From positions 3,224,001 through 3,288,000 of the forward strand of contig NZ_CP014337.1 in the NCBI RefSeq assembly GCF_002024805.1: DNA of 64,000 nucleotides, in the 5' to 3' direction. Shown piece after piece: positions 18,343-27,013 of the stretch. Under the pieces are notes generated by a model. The model was not told where the DNA came from and did no database searches. It saw only the letters and a program-made list of their open reading frames with translations. This DNA comes from Elizabethkingia bruuniana (GTDB lineage: Bacteria; Bacteroidota; Bacteroidia; Flavobacteriales; Weeksellaceae). The translations under genes and the position numbers were made by a program. The stretch's first letter is position 1; every line of letters starts with the position of its first letter.

Positions 18343-19239
18343 ATGTTCCGATTACTGTCTAAACAAACCAATATTTTTTCAATTCCGGCCTATTTGGTTT
18401 GTCTACTGGTATTCATTTCCCTTTTTAATATACTGAATTTCAATTTACTAAGTATAATTTCAAGTATTATTGCTTTTCTTGGAATAGCCCTGGGATATTT
18501 CCTTTTTAACAATATAGGACTGAATAGGAACACTCATTTACCACTTTTTATATACACCATATTAGTATTTAGTTTCTATTTCGGAGATGTAAGTTTCCCA
18601 TTAGCCTTTACCATTCTTACTGCCAATCTTTCTACGCTGATACTAATAAGTAACAACGAAAAAATAGGAAAGAGATCCTATTTTCTTGTAGGCTGCCTTA
18701 TGGGGTTTATGTATGTTGTGATGCCACAAACCTGGCCTCTGATTATATTCATTATACTCCATATCTTTGCAACTTCGGGTAATATTTCTGCTAATCTTTT
18801 CCGATTATTCTTTGGGATACTCCTGCTGTTTATTAACTACGCCGGATTATATTATTTGCTGGATATTCCCGATTATTACACAAGACTTATTCCTTATGTA
18901 TCGGATAAGATGATCACCAATATAGAGCCTCTGATATTTCTCTCTCCTGTTTTACTGTTCCTGCTGTATAGTATTTATGATCATTTTGTACATTTTTCTA
19001 AGAAAAGCCCTTCCAGTAAGTTTCGCTATACGCTGCTACTAGTATACTCACTAAGCATATTGATTATTCTTATATTTTACATGGGAACCCAATACGAATT
19101 TCTCTTACTCATCGCTTTTCCGGTAAGTGTTATTACCAGTAGGGGGCTTCGTTTTATATCCAAATATTGGGTAAAGGAACTTATATTATGGAGTATTATT
19201 ATTTTTGCATTGCTTTTTAAGCTTGCCTATTATTTTTAA
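18343..19239 (+). CDS. Polytopic membrane protein, DUF6427-like
   Basis: 298 residues, almost entirely hydrophobic, with roughly eight to ten membrane spans. It starts MFRLLSKQTNIFSIPAYLVC. Length and pattern fit DUF6427, a flavobacterial inner-membrane family of unknown function. It is divergent to the DUF6341-like gene and followed nine bases later by a DUF3109 gene, so the latter two probably form an operon. No catalytic motif is visible. Confidence 0.65.
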   Translation: MFRLLSKQTNIFSIPAYLVCLLVFISLFNILNFNLLSIISSIIAFLGIALGYFLFNNIGLNRNTHLPLFIYTILVFSFYFGDVSFPLAFTILTANLSTLILISNNEKIGKRSYFLVGCLMGFMYVVMPQTWPLIIFIILHIFATSGNISANLFRLFFGILLLFINYAGLYYLLDIPDYYTRLIPYVSDKMITNIEPLIFLSPVLLFLLYSIYDHFVHFSKKSPSSKFRYTLLLVYSLSILIILIFYMGTQYEFLLLIAFPVSVITSRGLRFISKYWVKELILWSIIIFALLFKLAYYF

Positions 19240-19248
19240 AAACAGATT

Positions 19249-19830
19249 ATGATTCAGATAGACGATAAAATTATTTCAGAAGATGTATTTGCAGAAAACT
19301 TTGTCTGCAATCTTAGCAAATGTAAAGGAATCTGCTGTGTGGATGGGGATGCCGGAGCACCATTAGACCAGGATGAAACAGAAATTCTTGCAGAAATCTA
19401 CCCTAAAATCAAGGGCTACTTACGCCCTGAAGGTGCTGAAGCTATAGATGCTCAGGGCACCCACGTTGTTGATGTAGATGGAGATCTTGTTACACCTCTG
19501 GTACACGGAAAAGAATGTGCTTATGTTATCTTTGATGAAAAGGGGTATACCAAATGTGGTATTGAAAAAGCTTATGAAGATGGTGTAATCGATTATCAGA
19601 AGCCTATTTCTTGTCACCTGTACCCTATTCGGGTAACAAAATATTCTACTTTCGATGCGTTGAATTATGACGTCTGGAAGATTTGTGCTGACGCATGCAC
19701 ACTTGGCGATGAGCTAAAAGTGAGTGTTTACCAGTTCCTGAAAAAACCTCTGATCCGAAAATATGGTGAAGAGTTTTACAGTACTCTAACCGATGCTGCA
19801 GTAGCATGGAAACAGGAATTCAATAAATAA
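19249..19830 (+). CDS. DUF3109 family Cys-cluster protein
   Basis: 193 residues. It starts MIQIDDKIISEDVFAENFVCNLSKCKGICC and contains further conserved cysteines (GKECAYV, YTKCGIE, ISCHLYPIRV, WKICADAC), the pattern of DUF3109, which is related to YkgJ-type zinc- or iron-binding cysteine clusters. It probably binds metal in the cytoplasm; the biochemical role is unknown. It follows the DUF6427-like gene by nine bases and ends at a strong terminator. Confidence 0.88.
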   Translation: MIQIDDKIISEDVFAENFVCNLSKCKGICCVDGDAGAPLDQDETEILAEIYPKIKGYLRPEGAEAIDAQGTHVVDVDGDLVTPLVHGKECAYVIFDEKGYTKCGIEKAYEDGVIDYQKPISCHLYPIRVTKYSTFDALNYDVWKICADACTLGDELKVSVYQFLKKPLIRKYGEEFYSTLTDAAVAWKQEFNK

Positions 19831-19834
19831 ATAT

Positions 19835-19867
19835 AAACAAGCGGGAAAACGATTTTCCCGCTTGTTT
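19835..19867. terminator. Bidirectional terminator between DUF3109 and the MDR reductase
   Basis: Perfect 15-bp stem (AAACAAGCGGGAAAA with its complement) and a three-base loop, U-rich on the plus side. Convergent genes end at both sides. Confidence 0.9.
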
Positions 19868-19868
19868 T

Positions 19869-20870
19869 TTATTCCACCTCTAAAACCAGCTTTTTCCCGT
19901 TGGTTTTATTCTCTTCCATTAAATTAAAAGCTATCATAAGATTTTCTGCTGACAACTTTCCGAGATTTAAAACTTCTTGCAGATGCCAATTCTCTGCACT
20001 GCCTATAACGGAAGAAACTTGATTCAGAATCTCTCCGTATTTAAAGTGTAACTCAGGCTCTGCATAGCGGGCAATATTCATAATTATTGCCGCTTTCTGA
20101 AACAGTATATAGTTGGTTTCTTCGGTCCGCAGATTGGTAATGTCTACAAACAGGCCTTCTCTTTTCAGGGAGTTAGCTCCTATTTCTGTCATTTTACCAC
20201 CAATACAATCAATTACAATATCATAAAAACCATTATTCTGCGTCAGTATTATTCTATCCAGATCAGACTGCTTATAAGAAACTATTTGTTCTTTGGATAA
20301 TCCTTGCTTCATTAATTCACCCATACTATAATCATTTCCGGCAGTAGCTACCATCTTATGATATCCAAAATGATGCAATACATTAATCAATGCCTTTCCA
20401 ACACTTCCTGATGCTCCAAGAATCAGTATAGACGACTCTTTTGGTAATTGTAATCTGGATACTGCCTGCCAGGCTGTGACATAAGCGATTGGAAGAGCTG
20501 TAATCTGTTCAAAACTTAATTCTTTAGGTTTATGCGCTAGTATTTCCTCAGAAACTACTACATACTCTGCAAAAGCACCATTACTACCCATACTGCCAAC
20601 AGCTAGAAAAACTTCATCTCCTTTTTTAAAGTTTTCCACATTATTGCCGGTTTCCTCTATTATACCTGCCAACTCGCGTCCCAGAATATCTGAACTCATT
20701 ATCCTTGCTTCATTCTTTCCCTGAAACATTTGCAAATCGATCGGATTGACGGCAACTGCCATAACTTTTACAAGAACCTGGCTATCCTTTTTAATTTCAG
20801 GTTTAGAATAAGTACTATCATTAACCAGTTTATTCTCTCCTTGTACAGAATCTAGTTTTACTGCATTCAT
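19869..20870 (-). CDS. Zinc-independent MDR (quinone-oxidoreductase-like) NADPH oxidoreductase
   Basis: 333 residues of the medium-chain dehydrogenase/reductase family. The GroES-like domain is at about 1-120 (VNPIDLQMFQGK, GRELAGIIEETG). A Rossmann fold follows with the nucleotide loop ILGASGSVGKALINV at about 147-161. The cysteine cluster of zinc alcohol dehydrogenases is absent, so it belongs to the zinc-free quinone reductase side. It probably reduces quinones or reactive carbonyls using NADPH. The divergent HxlR regulator 71 bases away is a common arrangement for redox-inducible reductases. Confidence 0.88.
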   Translation of the reverse strand: MNAVKLDSVQGENKLVNDSTYSKPEIKKDSQVLVKVMAVAVNPIDLQMFQGKNEARIMSSDILGRELAGIIEETGNNVENFKKGDEVFLAVGSMGSNGAFAEYVVVSEEILAHKPKELSFEQITALPIAYVTAWQAVSRLQLPKESSILILGASGSVGKALINVLHHFGYHKMVATAGNDYSMGELMKQGLSKEQIVSYKQSDLDRIILTQNNGFYDIVIDCIGGKMTEIGANSLKREGLFVDITNLRTEETNYILFQKAAIIMNIARYAEPELHFKYGEILNQVSSVIGSAENWHLQEVLNLGKLSAENLMIAFNLMEENKTNGKKLVLEVE

Positions 20871-20941
20871 AAATTTTATTTTTATGTAAATTTAACCTGT
20901 GTAAGCCGCCAAAAGCAATAGACTTACCCGGAGGAAAGTAT

Positions 20942-21310
20942 ATGGGAAACATCAAAAAAAATGGTAATATAAGAGAAGCATCCTGCGACGAAGAGTTACG
21001 TGCAATGCGGGATTGTTTGTTTGTAATAGGAGGAAAGTGGAAACTTCTGATTCTGCGGTATCTTGCCAACAGGCAACACCTCGAATTAAATTACACTAAG
21101 ATTCTTCAGGATATAGGTGGTATTTCACCTAAAGTTCTCATCAAAGAATTAAAAGATTTGGAGCAAAACCAATTAATATGCCGCAAGCAGAACAATGACA
21201 AGGTTCCAAAAGTATTTTACAGTCTTAGCGGATATGGTAAAACGGTTATTCCGTTAACTGAAGCTATTGTTCAATGGGGCTTGGATCACAGAAACAAAAT
21301 AACAGAATAA
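20942..21310 (+). CDS. HxlR-family transcriptional regulator
   Basis: 122 residues, single winged-helix domain. The family signature is plain: CPIxxxxxxIGGKWKLLIL appears here as DCLFVIGGKWKLLIL, then GISPKVLIKELKDLE. These dimers sense electrophiles, often through an N-terminal cysteine; C18 and C27 are candidates. It is divergent to the MDR reductase and likely represses it. Confidence 0.9.
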   Translation: MGNIKKNGNIREASCDEELRAMRDCLFVIGGKWKLLILRYLANRQHLELNYTKILQDIGGISPKVLIKELKDLEQNQLICRKQNNDKVPKVFYSLSGYGKTVIPLTEAIVQWGLDHRNKITE

Positions 21311-21335
21311 AAAAACTCCGCTGGCTAGCGGAGTT
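21308..21335 (-). terminator. Terminator after trigger factor
   Basis: 9-bp stem AACTCCGCT with its complement, four-base loop. The minus strand runs into seven or eight U residues. Confidence 0.85.
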
Positions 21336-21360
21336 CGTATAAATAGAAAAACAACATCAA

Positions 21361-22695
21361 TTATTTTTTCAATTCTTCCATAAATTGGTCGTGAGAGATT
21401 ACCTCTTCTTTCTTACCTCCTTTTTCAAGGATAGTATCTTTCAATTTAGCCATTGCTACTTCAGAAGAAATTTGTCTTACTTGCTCTTGATCTTTTAGCA
21501 TTTCAACAGCATATTTCTGAACTTCTTCGTCAGAAAGATGGTGAATACCATAGATAGCTAATTGGTTTCTTACCAATTGCTCGGATTGTGCTAAAATATC
21601 TGCATAGTCAATTTTAACATCATTATCATTCATTAGTTTACCTTCGATGATCTGATATTTCAACTGAGCTTTTTCATTTTCAAGAATCTCTTTAGCCTGC
21701 TCTTCTGACTGAATGTTCTGGTTGTTGAACATTAACCACTTGATTAAGAAAGTTTCAGGAAGCTGGATTTCTTCTTTTTCAACGATTTGTTCCAACATTT
21801 TGTTCACATAGTGTACGTCTGCATTTTGTTGGAAGTACTCGTCTAGTTCTTCTTTTACTTTGTTCTTAAGTTCTTCTTCAGACTTAATGTTTTCGCTGCC
21901 ATATACCTTATCGAAAAGCTCTTGGTTTAGTTCAGCTAAATCTAAAGAATAGATTTCTTTTACTGTAACTTTTACTTCGTTGTGGTGAAGGTGTTCTACC
22001 TCTCCCTGAGCGAATCCTAATTCTTTTGCTAAAGTTTCATCTTTCTGAAGATCTTCTTTAGTTACAATAGCACTTTCGTCAACTTTTTTACCTTTTACTA
22101 CAGCGTAAACTTCTTTGTTGTCTTTGTTAATTGTAACATTTTTAGGTGCATGGTGGTGCTCTCCTTCTGCATCTTCTTCTACAACTTGCTCAATTTGTAA
22201 AGCAATGTAAGAATCTTTGTTCATTTTGTCCTGAGGCACACGCTCTGCAAATCTCTTCTGCATGTTCTCAATACTCTGGCTGATCTCTTTTTCAGAAGCT
22301 TCTACTTTGTAGTGAGGTGCTTCATATTTAGCAAGATCAATAGTAATTTGAGGTTCGTAACCAACTTCGAAAGCTACTGTTACGTTGTCATTATTATAAT
22401 CTAACTCTTCTACCGGCTGTGGCACAGGCTGCCCAACAAGTCTAAGGTTATTTTCATTAATATAATTGTTTAAAGCATCGGAAACCTGGTTGTTGATTTC
22501 TTCATAAGCTACCCCTGCTTCATATTGTCTACGAATAAGACTTAAAGGAGCTTTACCTTTTCTAAAACCCGGAATGTTTGCATTTTTCGCGTAGTTAAGC
22601 AAAGTTTTTTCAACTTTCTCTTTATAATCAGACTTATCCAGTGTCACTGTAAGTAATGCACTTACTTCATCGTGATTTTTATTCGTAATCTTCAT
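21361..22695 (-). CDS. tig: Trigger factor (ribosome-bound chaperone)
   Basis: 444 residues, normal length. The N-terminal ribosome-binding domain includes the signature GFRKGKAPLSLIRRQY at about residues 41-56. The central PPIase-like domain at about 150-245 has little similarity to active FKBP and carries an insert with EHHH and HLHH clusters, as in many Bacteroidetes. The long helical C-terminal chaperone part follows. It binds nascent chains at the ribosome exit. It stands alone with its own terminator and a TAnnTTTG element at 22716-22723. Confidence 0.9.
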   Translation of the reverse strand: MKITNKNHDEVSALLTVTLDKSDYKEKVEKTLLNYAKNANIPGFRKGKAPLSLIRRQYEAGVAYEEINNQVSDALNNYINENNLRLVGQPVPQPVEELDYNNDNVTVAFEVGYEPQITIDLAKYEAPHYKVEASEKEISQSIENMQKRFAERVPQDKMNKDSYIALQIEQVVEEDAEGEHHHAPKNVTINKDNKEVYAVVKGKKVDESAIVTKEDLQKDETLAKELGFAQGEVEHLHHNEVKVTVKEIYSLDLAELNQELFDKVYGSENIKSEEELKNKVKEELDEYFQQNADVHYVNKMLEQIVEKEEIQLPETFLIKWLMFNNQNIQSEEQAKEILENEKAQLKYQIIEGKLMNDNDVKIDYADILAQSEQLVRNQLAIYGIHHLSDEEVQKYAVEMLKDQEQVRQISSEVAMAKLKDTILEKGGKKEEVISHDQFMEELKK

Positions 22696-22715
22696 TAATT
22701 GAAATTTTTAGACGG

Positions 22716-22723
22716 CAAAAATA
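22716..22723 (-). promoter_or_regulatory. Candidate -7 element for tig
   Basis: The minus strand reads TATTTTTG, 20 bases before the tig ATG. No clear TTG box is seen at the usual spacing. Confidence 0.4.
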
Positions 22724-22793
22724 AGAAATATTTACTTTATTAAAAAGTCTCGTTTTATTTAGAATGCTTTTTTGTGAAAATTTTATGAATTGA

Positions 22794-23345
22794 CTAAAAA
22801 TCGTATCCCAAAGCTATACTCAAATGTAGTGCGGCCCACGATTCCTTTGTATCTATATTTCTTGCATAGCCAAGACCCGTAGCAAATTCATAATTAAAGT
22901 TCTTGGCAAAATTTCTTCTAATTCCATAGGTAGGAATTATTGCTATAGCATTATTTGCCAAGAGGTCATTTCTATTTGAAGTTATAAGCCAATCGGGCGA
23001 ATAAGAGAAATTAAGCGCAAAATAGTTTGCAGAATTGTTCTGAATATTCTTGCTCTTTTCTAATCTCCTTTTGAAATTGTAATAATATTTGGGTGTAATT
23101 TCTATCATCGGAAATAAAGCAAAATTTGTCCCGGAAGAAAATTTTCTGTCCCATAAAGCTGCATTTAGCATAACTTCTCCCCGAAGTACAAAATTATCAG
23201 AAAGGCGAAGCTCATCATAAACTCCGATATGCAGTATTCCCAGTTGTGCACCTGTAAGATTTTTTACCGCTCCATTATTACTTTGCTCTTGCGCAAAAGA
23301 TTTCATGCCCCAAAGGCTAATAAACACTAATAAAATTTTCTTCAT
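22794..23345 (-). CDS. Small outer-membrane beta-barrel-like protein, unknown
   Basis: 183 residues with a signal peptide ending SFAQ (residue 18). The mature part alternates polar and aromatic residues (LRLSDNFVLRGEVMLNAALWD, ITPKYYYNFKRRLEK) and ends in a hydrophobic strand closing in F (SIALGYDF), the usual sign of an outer-membrane barrel. I do not recognise a named family. It lies 28 bases after a lipoprotein gene on the same strand, with which it may form an operon. Confidence 0.7.
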   Translation of the reverse strand: MKKILLVFISLWGMKSFAQEQSNNGAVKNLTGAQLGILHIGVYDELRLSDNFVLRGEVMLNAALWDRKFSSGTNFALFPMIEITPKYYYNFKRRLEKSKNIQNNSANYFALNFSYSPDWLITSNRNDLLANNAIAIIPTYGIRRNFAKNFNYEFATGLGYARNIDTKESWAALHLSIALGYDF

Positions 23346-23373
23346 ATAATTTGGTTATGATTGTATTTGGATT

Positions 23374-23763
23374 TTATTTTTTTCTTACTGACCAAGTCCC
23401 GGCCCAATGACCTTGCTTGTATGTTCCTTTTCCCTCCGAAAGACTACCTTCTATAGTTAGTCCTGTTGTTATGGAAGTCCCATGAATTCTACCACTATCC
23501 GAATAAATAGCTTCTAAAGAATCTGTATAGGTACTAGAATTTATTCTGACAGTTATATTTCCGTCATCTGCTATATTAATTATTATTTCACCATTCACTC
23601 CGCCAGTGATTGGACCGAAGTAGGTTCCTTTGAATGCGGCTATAAAGTAAGCTTGTTTATCTTTCTTTTCTTTTTCTTTCCAGAAACTATCTACAATCTG
23701 TTCACAGGAAATTGGCAGAATAAATAAAAAGATGTAAAGTGGGATAAAATATTTTTTCCTCAT
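23374..23763 (-). CDS. Putative small lipoprotein
   Basis: 129 residues from the ATG at 23763; an in-frame start at 23826 adds a non-signal stretch and is less likely. The signal is MRKKYFIPLYIFLFILPISC with a lipobox Cys at 20, then a lysine/glutamate-rich linker and a beta-rich domain with repeated GT(I/Y) and G-x-W turns (GTYKQGHWAGTWSVRKK). The ending resembles small lipocalin-like or avidin-like domains that report on substrate content, but I cannot assign a family. It is encoded just before a barrel-like protein. Confidence 0.65.
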   Translation of the reverse strand: MRKKYFIPLYIFLFILPISCEQIVDSFWKEKEKKDKQAYFIAAFKGTYFGPITGGVNGEIIINIADDGNITVRINSSTYTDSLEAIYSDSGRIHGTSITTGLTIEGSLSEGKGTYKQGHWAGTWSVRKK

Positions 23764-23911
23764 AGTATAATGTGTTTGGCCGTCTAAAGATAAAATTATT
23801 TCTAAAAAAAGTGATAATTCACTCAAATCTATTTATTTTTAAAATTCATGCTCTAGTCTTAGTAAAAAAATGCTATTTTTAAATAAATTAAATATCAAAC
23901 AACAATTTATT

Positions 23912-24073
23912 ATGAAAAAACTAAAGAAAATCTCACGTGAAAATTTGAAAAAAGTTAATGGTGGCAGTTATGGCTGTGCTGGAAGCCCACCTGACAACCC
24001 AGAGATTGATTCACAATGTTATTACTGGGCATGTGATGGTGGACAATGGGTTCAATTCTTATGTGAAGGATAA
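23912..24073 (+). CDS. Gly-Gly leader Cys-containing peptide (bacteriocin-like)
   Basis: 53 residues from the ATG at 23912; an upstream in-frame start at 23870 is less likely. The first 18 residues, MKKLKKISRENLKKVNGG, are a double-glycine leader of the kind removed by peptidase-containing ABC transporters. The core (35 residues) has four cysteines at 22, 36, 41 and 51 and many aromatic and glycine residues. Flavobacteria carry many such bacteriocin-like peptides, and their roles are mostly untested. No processing transporter, immunity protein or modifying enzyme is adjacent, so export would depend on a system elsewhere. It stands alone, followed by a weak hairpin. Confidence 0.75.
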   Translation: MKKLKKISRENLKKVNGGSYGCAGSPPDNPEIDSQCYYWACDGGQWVQFLCEG

Positions 24074-24098
24074 TCATTAGCATTATTACAAATACAAC

Positions 24099-24120
24099 AA
24101 GGGCAGCATAAGCTGTCCTT
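24099..24120 (+). terminator. Weak terminator after the Gly-Gly peptide
   Basis: 9-bp stem with one G-U pair, AAGGGCAGC with GCTGTCCTT, four-base loop, then a short pyrimidine run. Confidence 0.5.
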
Positions 24121-24219
24121 GCTCTTCTTATATAGTAGTAAGTATGTTTGCAAAAAGCCTATCCTAAATTCAAATAACTAATATATAATCCAAAAGGAAA
24201 TCTAAAACGGTTTCAAAAA

Positions 24220-24250
24220 TTGCGAATTGCTATCGGAATAAGTAAATTTG
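24220..24250 (+). promoter_or_regulatory. Promoter of ribBA
   Basis: TTG at 24220-24222, 20-base spacer, then TAAATTTG at 24243-24250. This is a full match to the Bacteroidetes TTG-N(17-23)-TAnnTTTG pattern, 26 bases before the likely ATG. Confidence 0.65.
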
Positions 24251-24276
24251 TAGAAAATAATATAATACAAGTAAAA

Positions 24277-25404
24277 ATGGATAGAATCCAACTCGATACT
24301 ATTCCTGAAGCGATAGAACACTTACGCCAAGGGAAAATGATCGTCGTCGTAGACGATGAAGATCGTGAAAATGAAGGAGACCTTATTGGCGCTGCCGACC
24401 TGGTAACTCCGGAAATGATAAACTTTATGACGGTTCATGCCCGTGGATTAGTTTGCGTTCCTCTTCCTGAAAAAAGATGTGATGAGCTGGGCCTTGACAT
24501 TATGGTAAGCCGCAGTAGCGATCCAAAAGAAACAGCTTTTACAGTTTCTATCGACCTTCTTGGCAACGGAAATTCTACAGGAATTTCTGCAGGTGACCGT
24601 TCCAGAACCATACAGGCTATGATGAATCTTAATACTAAACCAACTGATTTTATGCGTCCGGGGCATATTTTCCCTTTACGCGCTAAAGAAGGTGGTGTAT
24701 TAAAACGTGCAGGACATACTGAGGCCTCAATAGATCTTACAAGATTAGCCGGCCTGAACGAAGGTGGTGTAATCTGTGAGATTATGAATGAAGATGGCAG
24801 CATGGCCAGACTTCCTGAGCTGAAGAAATTTTCGGAAAAACATGATCTGAAAATTGTTTCTATCGAAGATCTTATCCAGTATCGTATGAAGCAGGGAGAT
24901 CTTGTAGAAAGAATCGAAGAGCAAGCCATTCAGACACATTTTGGAGATTTTAATTTCTATGCATACAAAGAAAGACATACTGACCAAATTCATTATGCTA
25001 TAACAAAAGGAAAATGGGCAGATAAGGAACCTGTATTAATCCGAGTACAATCCAGCAGTGCCTACTTCGATATATTTACCCGTTTAGCTAACGGTGAAAA
25101 GCCTTTAATGGAAAAAGCAATCCAGATGATTAATGCTGAAGGTAAAGGTGCTATTGTTTTTATCAACAATGTATCGGATTCAGAAAAAACAATGAACAAG
25201 CTGCAACAGTTTTTAGCTTATCAATCCGGAACTCAGGGCAAACCGACAATAAGAGCCAACTATAAGGATTATGGCATCGGTATCCAGATTCTGAAAGATT
25301 TAGGAATTAACAATCTAAAGGTTCTGACTCAGAGTCCTGACCAAAGACCAATCGTAAGTGGTTACGATGTAGAGGTTAGCGAACTGGTAGAACTAACAGT
25401 ATAA
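24277..25404 (+). CDS. ribB: 3,4-dihydroxy-2-butanone-4-phosphate synthase fused to a degenerate GTP cyclohydrolase II domain
   Basis: 375 residues from the ATG at 24277, which fits the promoter just upstream; a start at 24220 would overlap it. The RibB half (about 1-205) has DDEDRENEGDL, STGISAGDRSRTI, RPGHIFPLRA and HTEASIDL, so the synthase that supplies the four-carbon unit of riboflavin should be active. The RibA half keeps the fold but lacks the zinc-binding GSxRCDCGxQL signature; no cysteine occurs in that part. It should not be a working GTP cyclohydrolase II. The cell needs another RibA elsewhere. No riboswitch is visible in front. Confidence 0.9.
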   Translation: MDRIQLDTIPEAIEHLRQGKMIVVVDDEDRENEGDLIGAADLVTPEMINFMTVHARGLVCVPLPEKRCDELGLDIMVSRSSDPKETAFTVSIDLLGNGNSTGISAGDRSRTIQAMMNLNTKPTDFMRPGHIFPLRAKEGGVLKRAGHTEASIDLTRLAGLNEGGVICEIMNEDGSMARLPELKKFSEKHDLKIVSIEDLIQYRMKQGDLVERIEEQAIQTHFGDFNFYAYKERHTDQIHYAITKGKWADKEPVLIRVQSSSAYFDIFTRLANGEKPLMEKAIQMINAEGKGAIVFINNVSDSEKTMNKLQQFLAYQSGTQGKPTIRANYKDYGIGIQILKDLGINNLKVLTQSPDQRPIVSGYDVEVSELVELTV

Positions 25405-25446
25405 AACAAAAAGTCCGGCAATTTTTTAATGCCGGACTTTTTGTTT
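25404..25446 (+). terminator. Terminator after ribBA
   Basis: Perfect 17-bp stem (AAACAAAAAGTCCGGCA with its complement) around a nine-base loop, T-rich 3' end. Confidence 0.9.
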
Positions 25447-25487
25447 ATTAATAAACCTGTATATTTCTATACTAAGGTTTATCTCTT

Positions 25488-26057
25488 TTATTTTACAAAA
25501 GCATCAACACTCTGGAAATTTCCTTCCGGATAATAAGTATTTGAGAAATTATTATTAACAGAAGGTTCGTTAGTCCATCTCCTAATAACCTGCTCTGTGA
25601 TCAGATCTTTCCTCATGACTTTTTCAGTTTCACCTTTAAAATAATAAAATGTAGACTTCTTGAGCTCAGGAAATAATTTTTCTGCTTGTTCTTTATTAGA
25701 TATATTCTTTTCAAAAAAAGCACGATCTGAAGCAAGAGGTGTGATTACAGAATTTCTTCCTTCTTCTTTTAGTAAAGAATAAGACTCTTCTCTTATGATA
25801 GAATAAGGAACTTCCACCACATCGTTTATCGGATTAACAAAAATGGTATCTCCAGCAATCTTATCTACCCTATAAGCAGTGTAATAAGTTTTCCTTCCCT
25901 GACTACCAGAAAATCCGGAAACTTTACGGAACAATAAGCTTCCTGTAGTAACATCTTGTACCTCCTGTTTCATTTTCCAGCTACTGTAAAAATACAATCC
26001 ACCAGCCAACACTATTATTCCTATCAGGGAAAAAGCAAAAATTTCTTTAAATTTCAT
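25488..26057 (-). CDS. Single-span membrane protein, unknown
   Basis: 189 residues. A hydrophobic segment at about residues 8-26 (FSLIGIIVLAGGLYFYSSW) could be a membrane anchor. The rest is a polar domain with GRKTYYTAYRVDKIAGDTIFVNP and ends in a Lys. I recognise no family. It lies eight bases after fmt at the end of the recQ-fmt run, so it is probably co-transcribed. Confidence 0.65.
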   Translation of the reverse strand: MKFKEIFAFSLIGIIVLAGGLYFYSSWKMKQEVQDVTTGSLLFRKVSGFSGSQGRKTYYTAYRVDKIAGDTIFVNPINDVVEVPYSIIREESYSLLKEEGRNSVITPLASDRAFFEKNISNKEQAEKLFPELKKSTFYYFKGETEKVMRKDLITEQVIRRWTNEPSVNNNFSNTYYPEGNFQSVDAFVK

Positions 26058-26065
26058 ATCAGGGA

Positions 26066-27013
26066 CTAAACTATTTCAATATCTGCAAAACTTTGAAATC
26101 CATTCAGGAAATCTTTCAGTGTCATTCTCTTTTTGCCCTCCAGTTGTAATTCTTCAGGATAATAAATTCCATCATGTGTATAAATAGTAAAACTATTTTT
26201 GTCAATTTCAATCTGTCCTGCAGATTTATCATGTTGCTTTTTCTCGAATTTACCTTTAAATATTTTAAGTGTCTTAGGCTGTCCTGAGATTTCAATAGTT
26301 GTAAATGCAGCCGGGTAAGGAGACATACCACGGATAAAATTATATACCACTTCTACATCATACTCCCAATTGATACGGGTATCTTCTTTAAAGATTTTAT
26401 ATGCTGTTTTAGGGTTTTCTACTTGTGGTTGAGGCTTTTCTTCTATAATACCTTCTGCAAGCCCATCCAGGGTCTTTACAACTAACCCAGCACCTATATC
26501 CATAAGTCTGTCATGGAGCTGTCCTGCATCTTCATCTAAAGGCACATCAGTTTCTTCTTGTAGAAGAATATGTCCTTCATCTATTTTTTCATTGATAAAG
26601 AAGCTGGTCACTCCTGTTTTCTTTTCACCATTAATTACCGCATAATTAATAGGTGCCGCACCCCTGTAATCAGGCAGCAGAGATCCATGGAGATTGAAAG
26701 TACCTAGACGCGGCATAGAAAATAACACTTTTGGCATCATTCTGAATGCTACAACTACAAAGATATCTGCATTCAGGTTTTCTATCTCTTTCAAAAATTC
26801 CGGATTACGTAGTTTTTCCGGCTGAAATACCGCAAGCTGATGTTCTACGGCATATTTTTTCACAGGAGACTCATTAATTTTCTGCCCTCTCCCACTGGCT
26901 TTATCCGCTACAGTAACTACACCTACAACTTCATGATTGCTATTATGAATTGCTTCTAAGGAAGCTCTAGCAAAATCTGGTGTCCCGAAAAAAACAACTT
27001 TTAGTTTATTCAT
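26066..27013 (-). CDS. fmt: Methionyl-tRNA formyltransferase
   Basis: 315 residues, normal length. The N-terminal formyl-transferase domain has the catalytic segment HGSLLPDYRGAAPINYAV at about residues 108-125, with the Asn-His-Asp residues of the family in context (N-terminal VVFFGTPDFA). The C-terminal OB-fold domain follows from about 210. It formylates initiator Met-tRNA with 10-formyl-tetrahydrofolate. Its ATG directly abuts the recQ stop, so the two are an operon; fmt with a helicase is an odd but stable-looking pairing. Confidence 0.93.
   Translation of the reverse strand: MNKLKVVFFGTPDFARASLEAIHNSNHEVVGVVTVADKASGRGQKINESPVKKYAVEHQLAVFQPEKLRNPEFLKEIENLNADIFVVVAFRMMPKVLFSMPRLGTFNLHGSLLPDYRGAAPINYAVINGEKKTGVTSFFINEKIDEGHILLQEETDVPLDEDAGQLHDRLMDIGAGLVVKTLDGLAEGIIEEKPQPQVENPKTAYKIFKEDTRINWEYDVEVVYNFIRGMSPYPAAFTTIEISGQPKTLKIFKGKFEKKQHDKSAGQIEIDKNSFTIYTHDGIYYPEELQLEGKKRMTLKDFLNGFQSFADIEIV

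Noticed and set aside
24121-24276. FMN riboswitch upstream of ribBA
   Set aside because: The promoter lies 26 bases before the ATG, leaving no room for the aptamer, and no conserved FMN-switch segments are seen.
24435-24929. 164-codon open frame antisense to ribBA
   Set aside because: Shadow of a conserved gene; composition is unlike a real protein.
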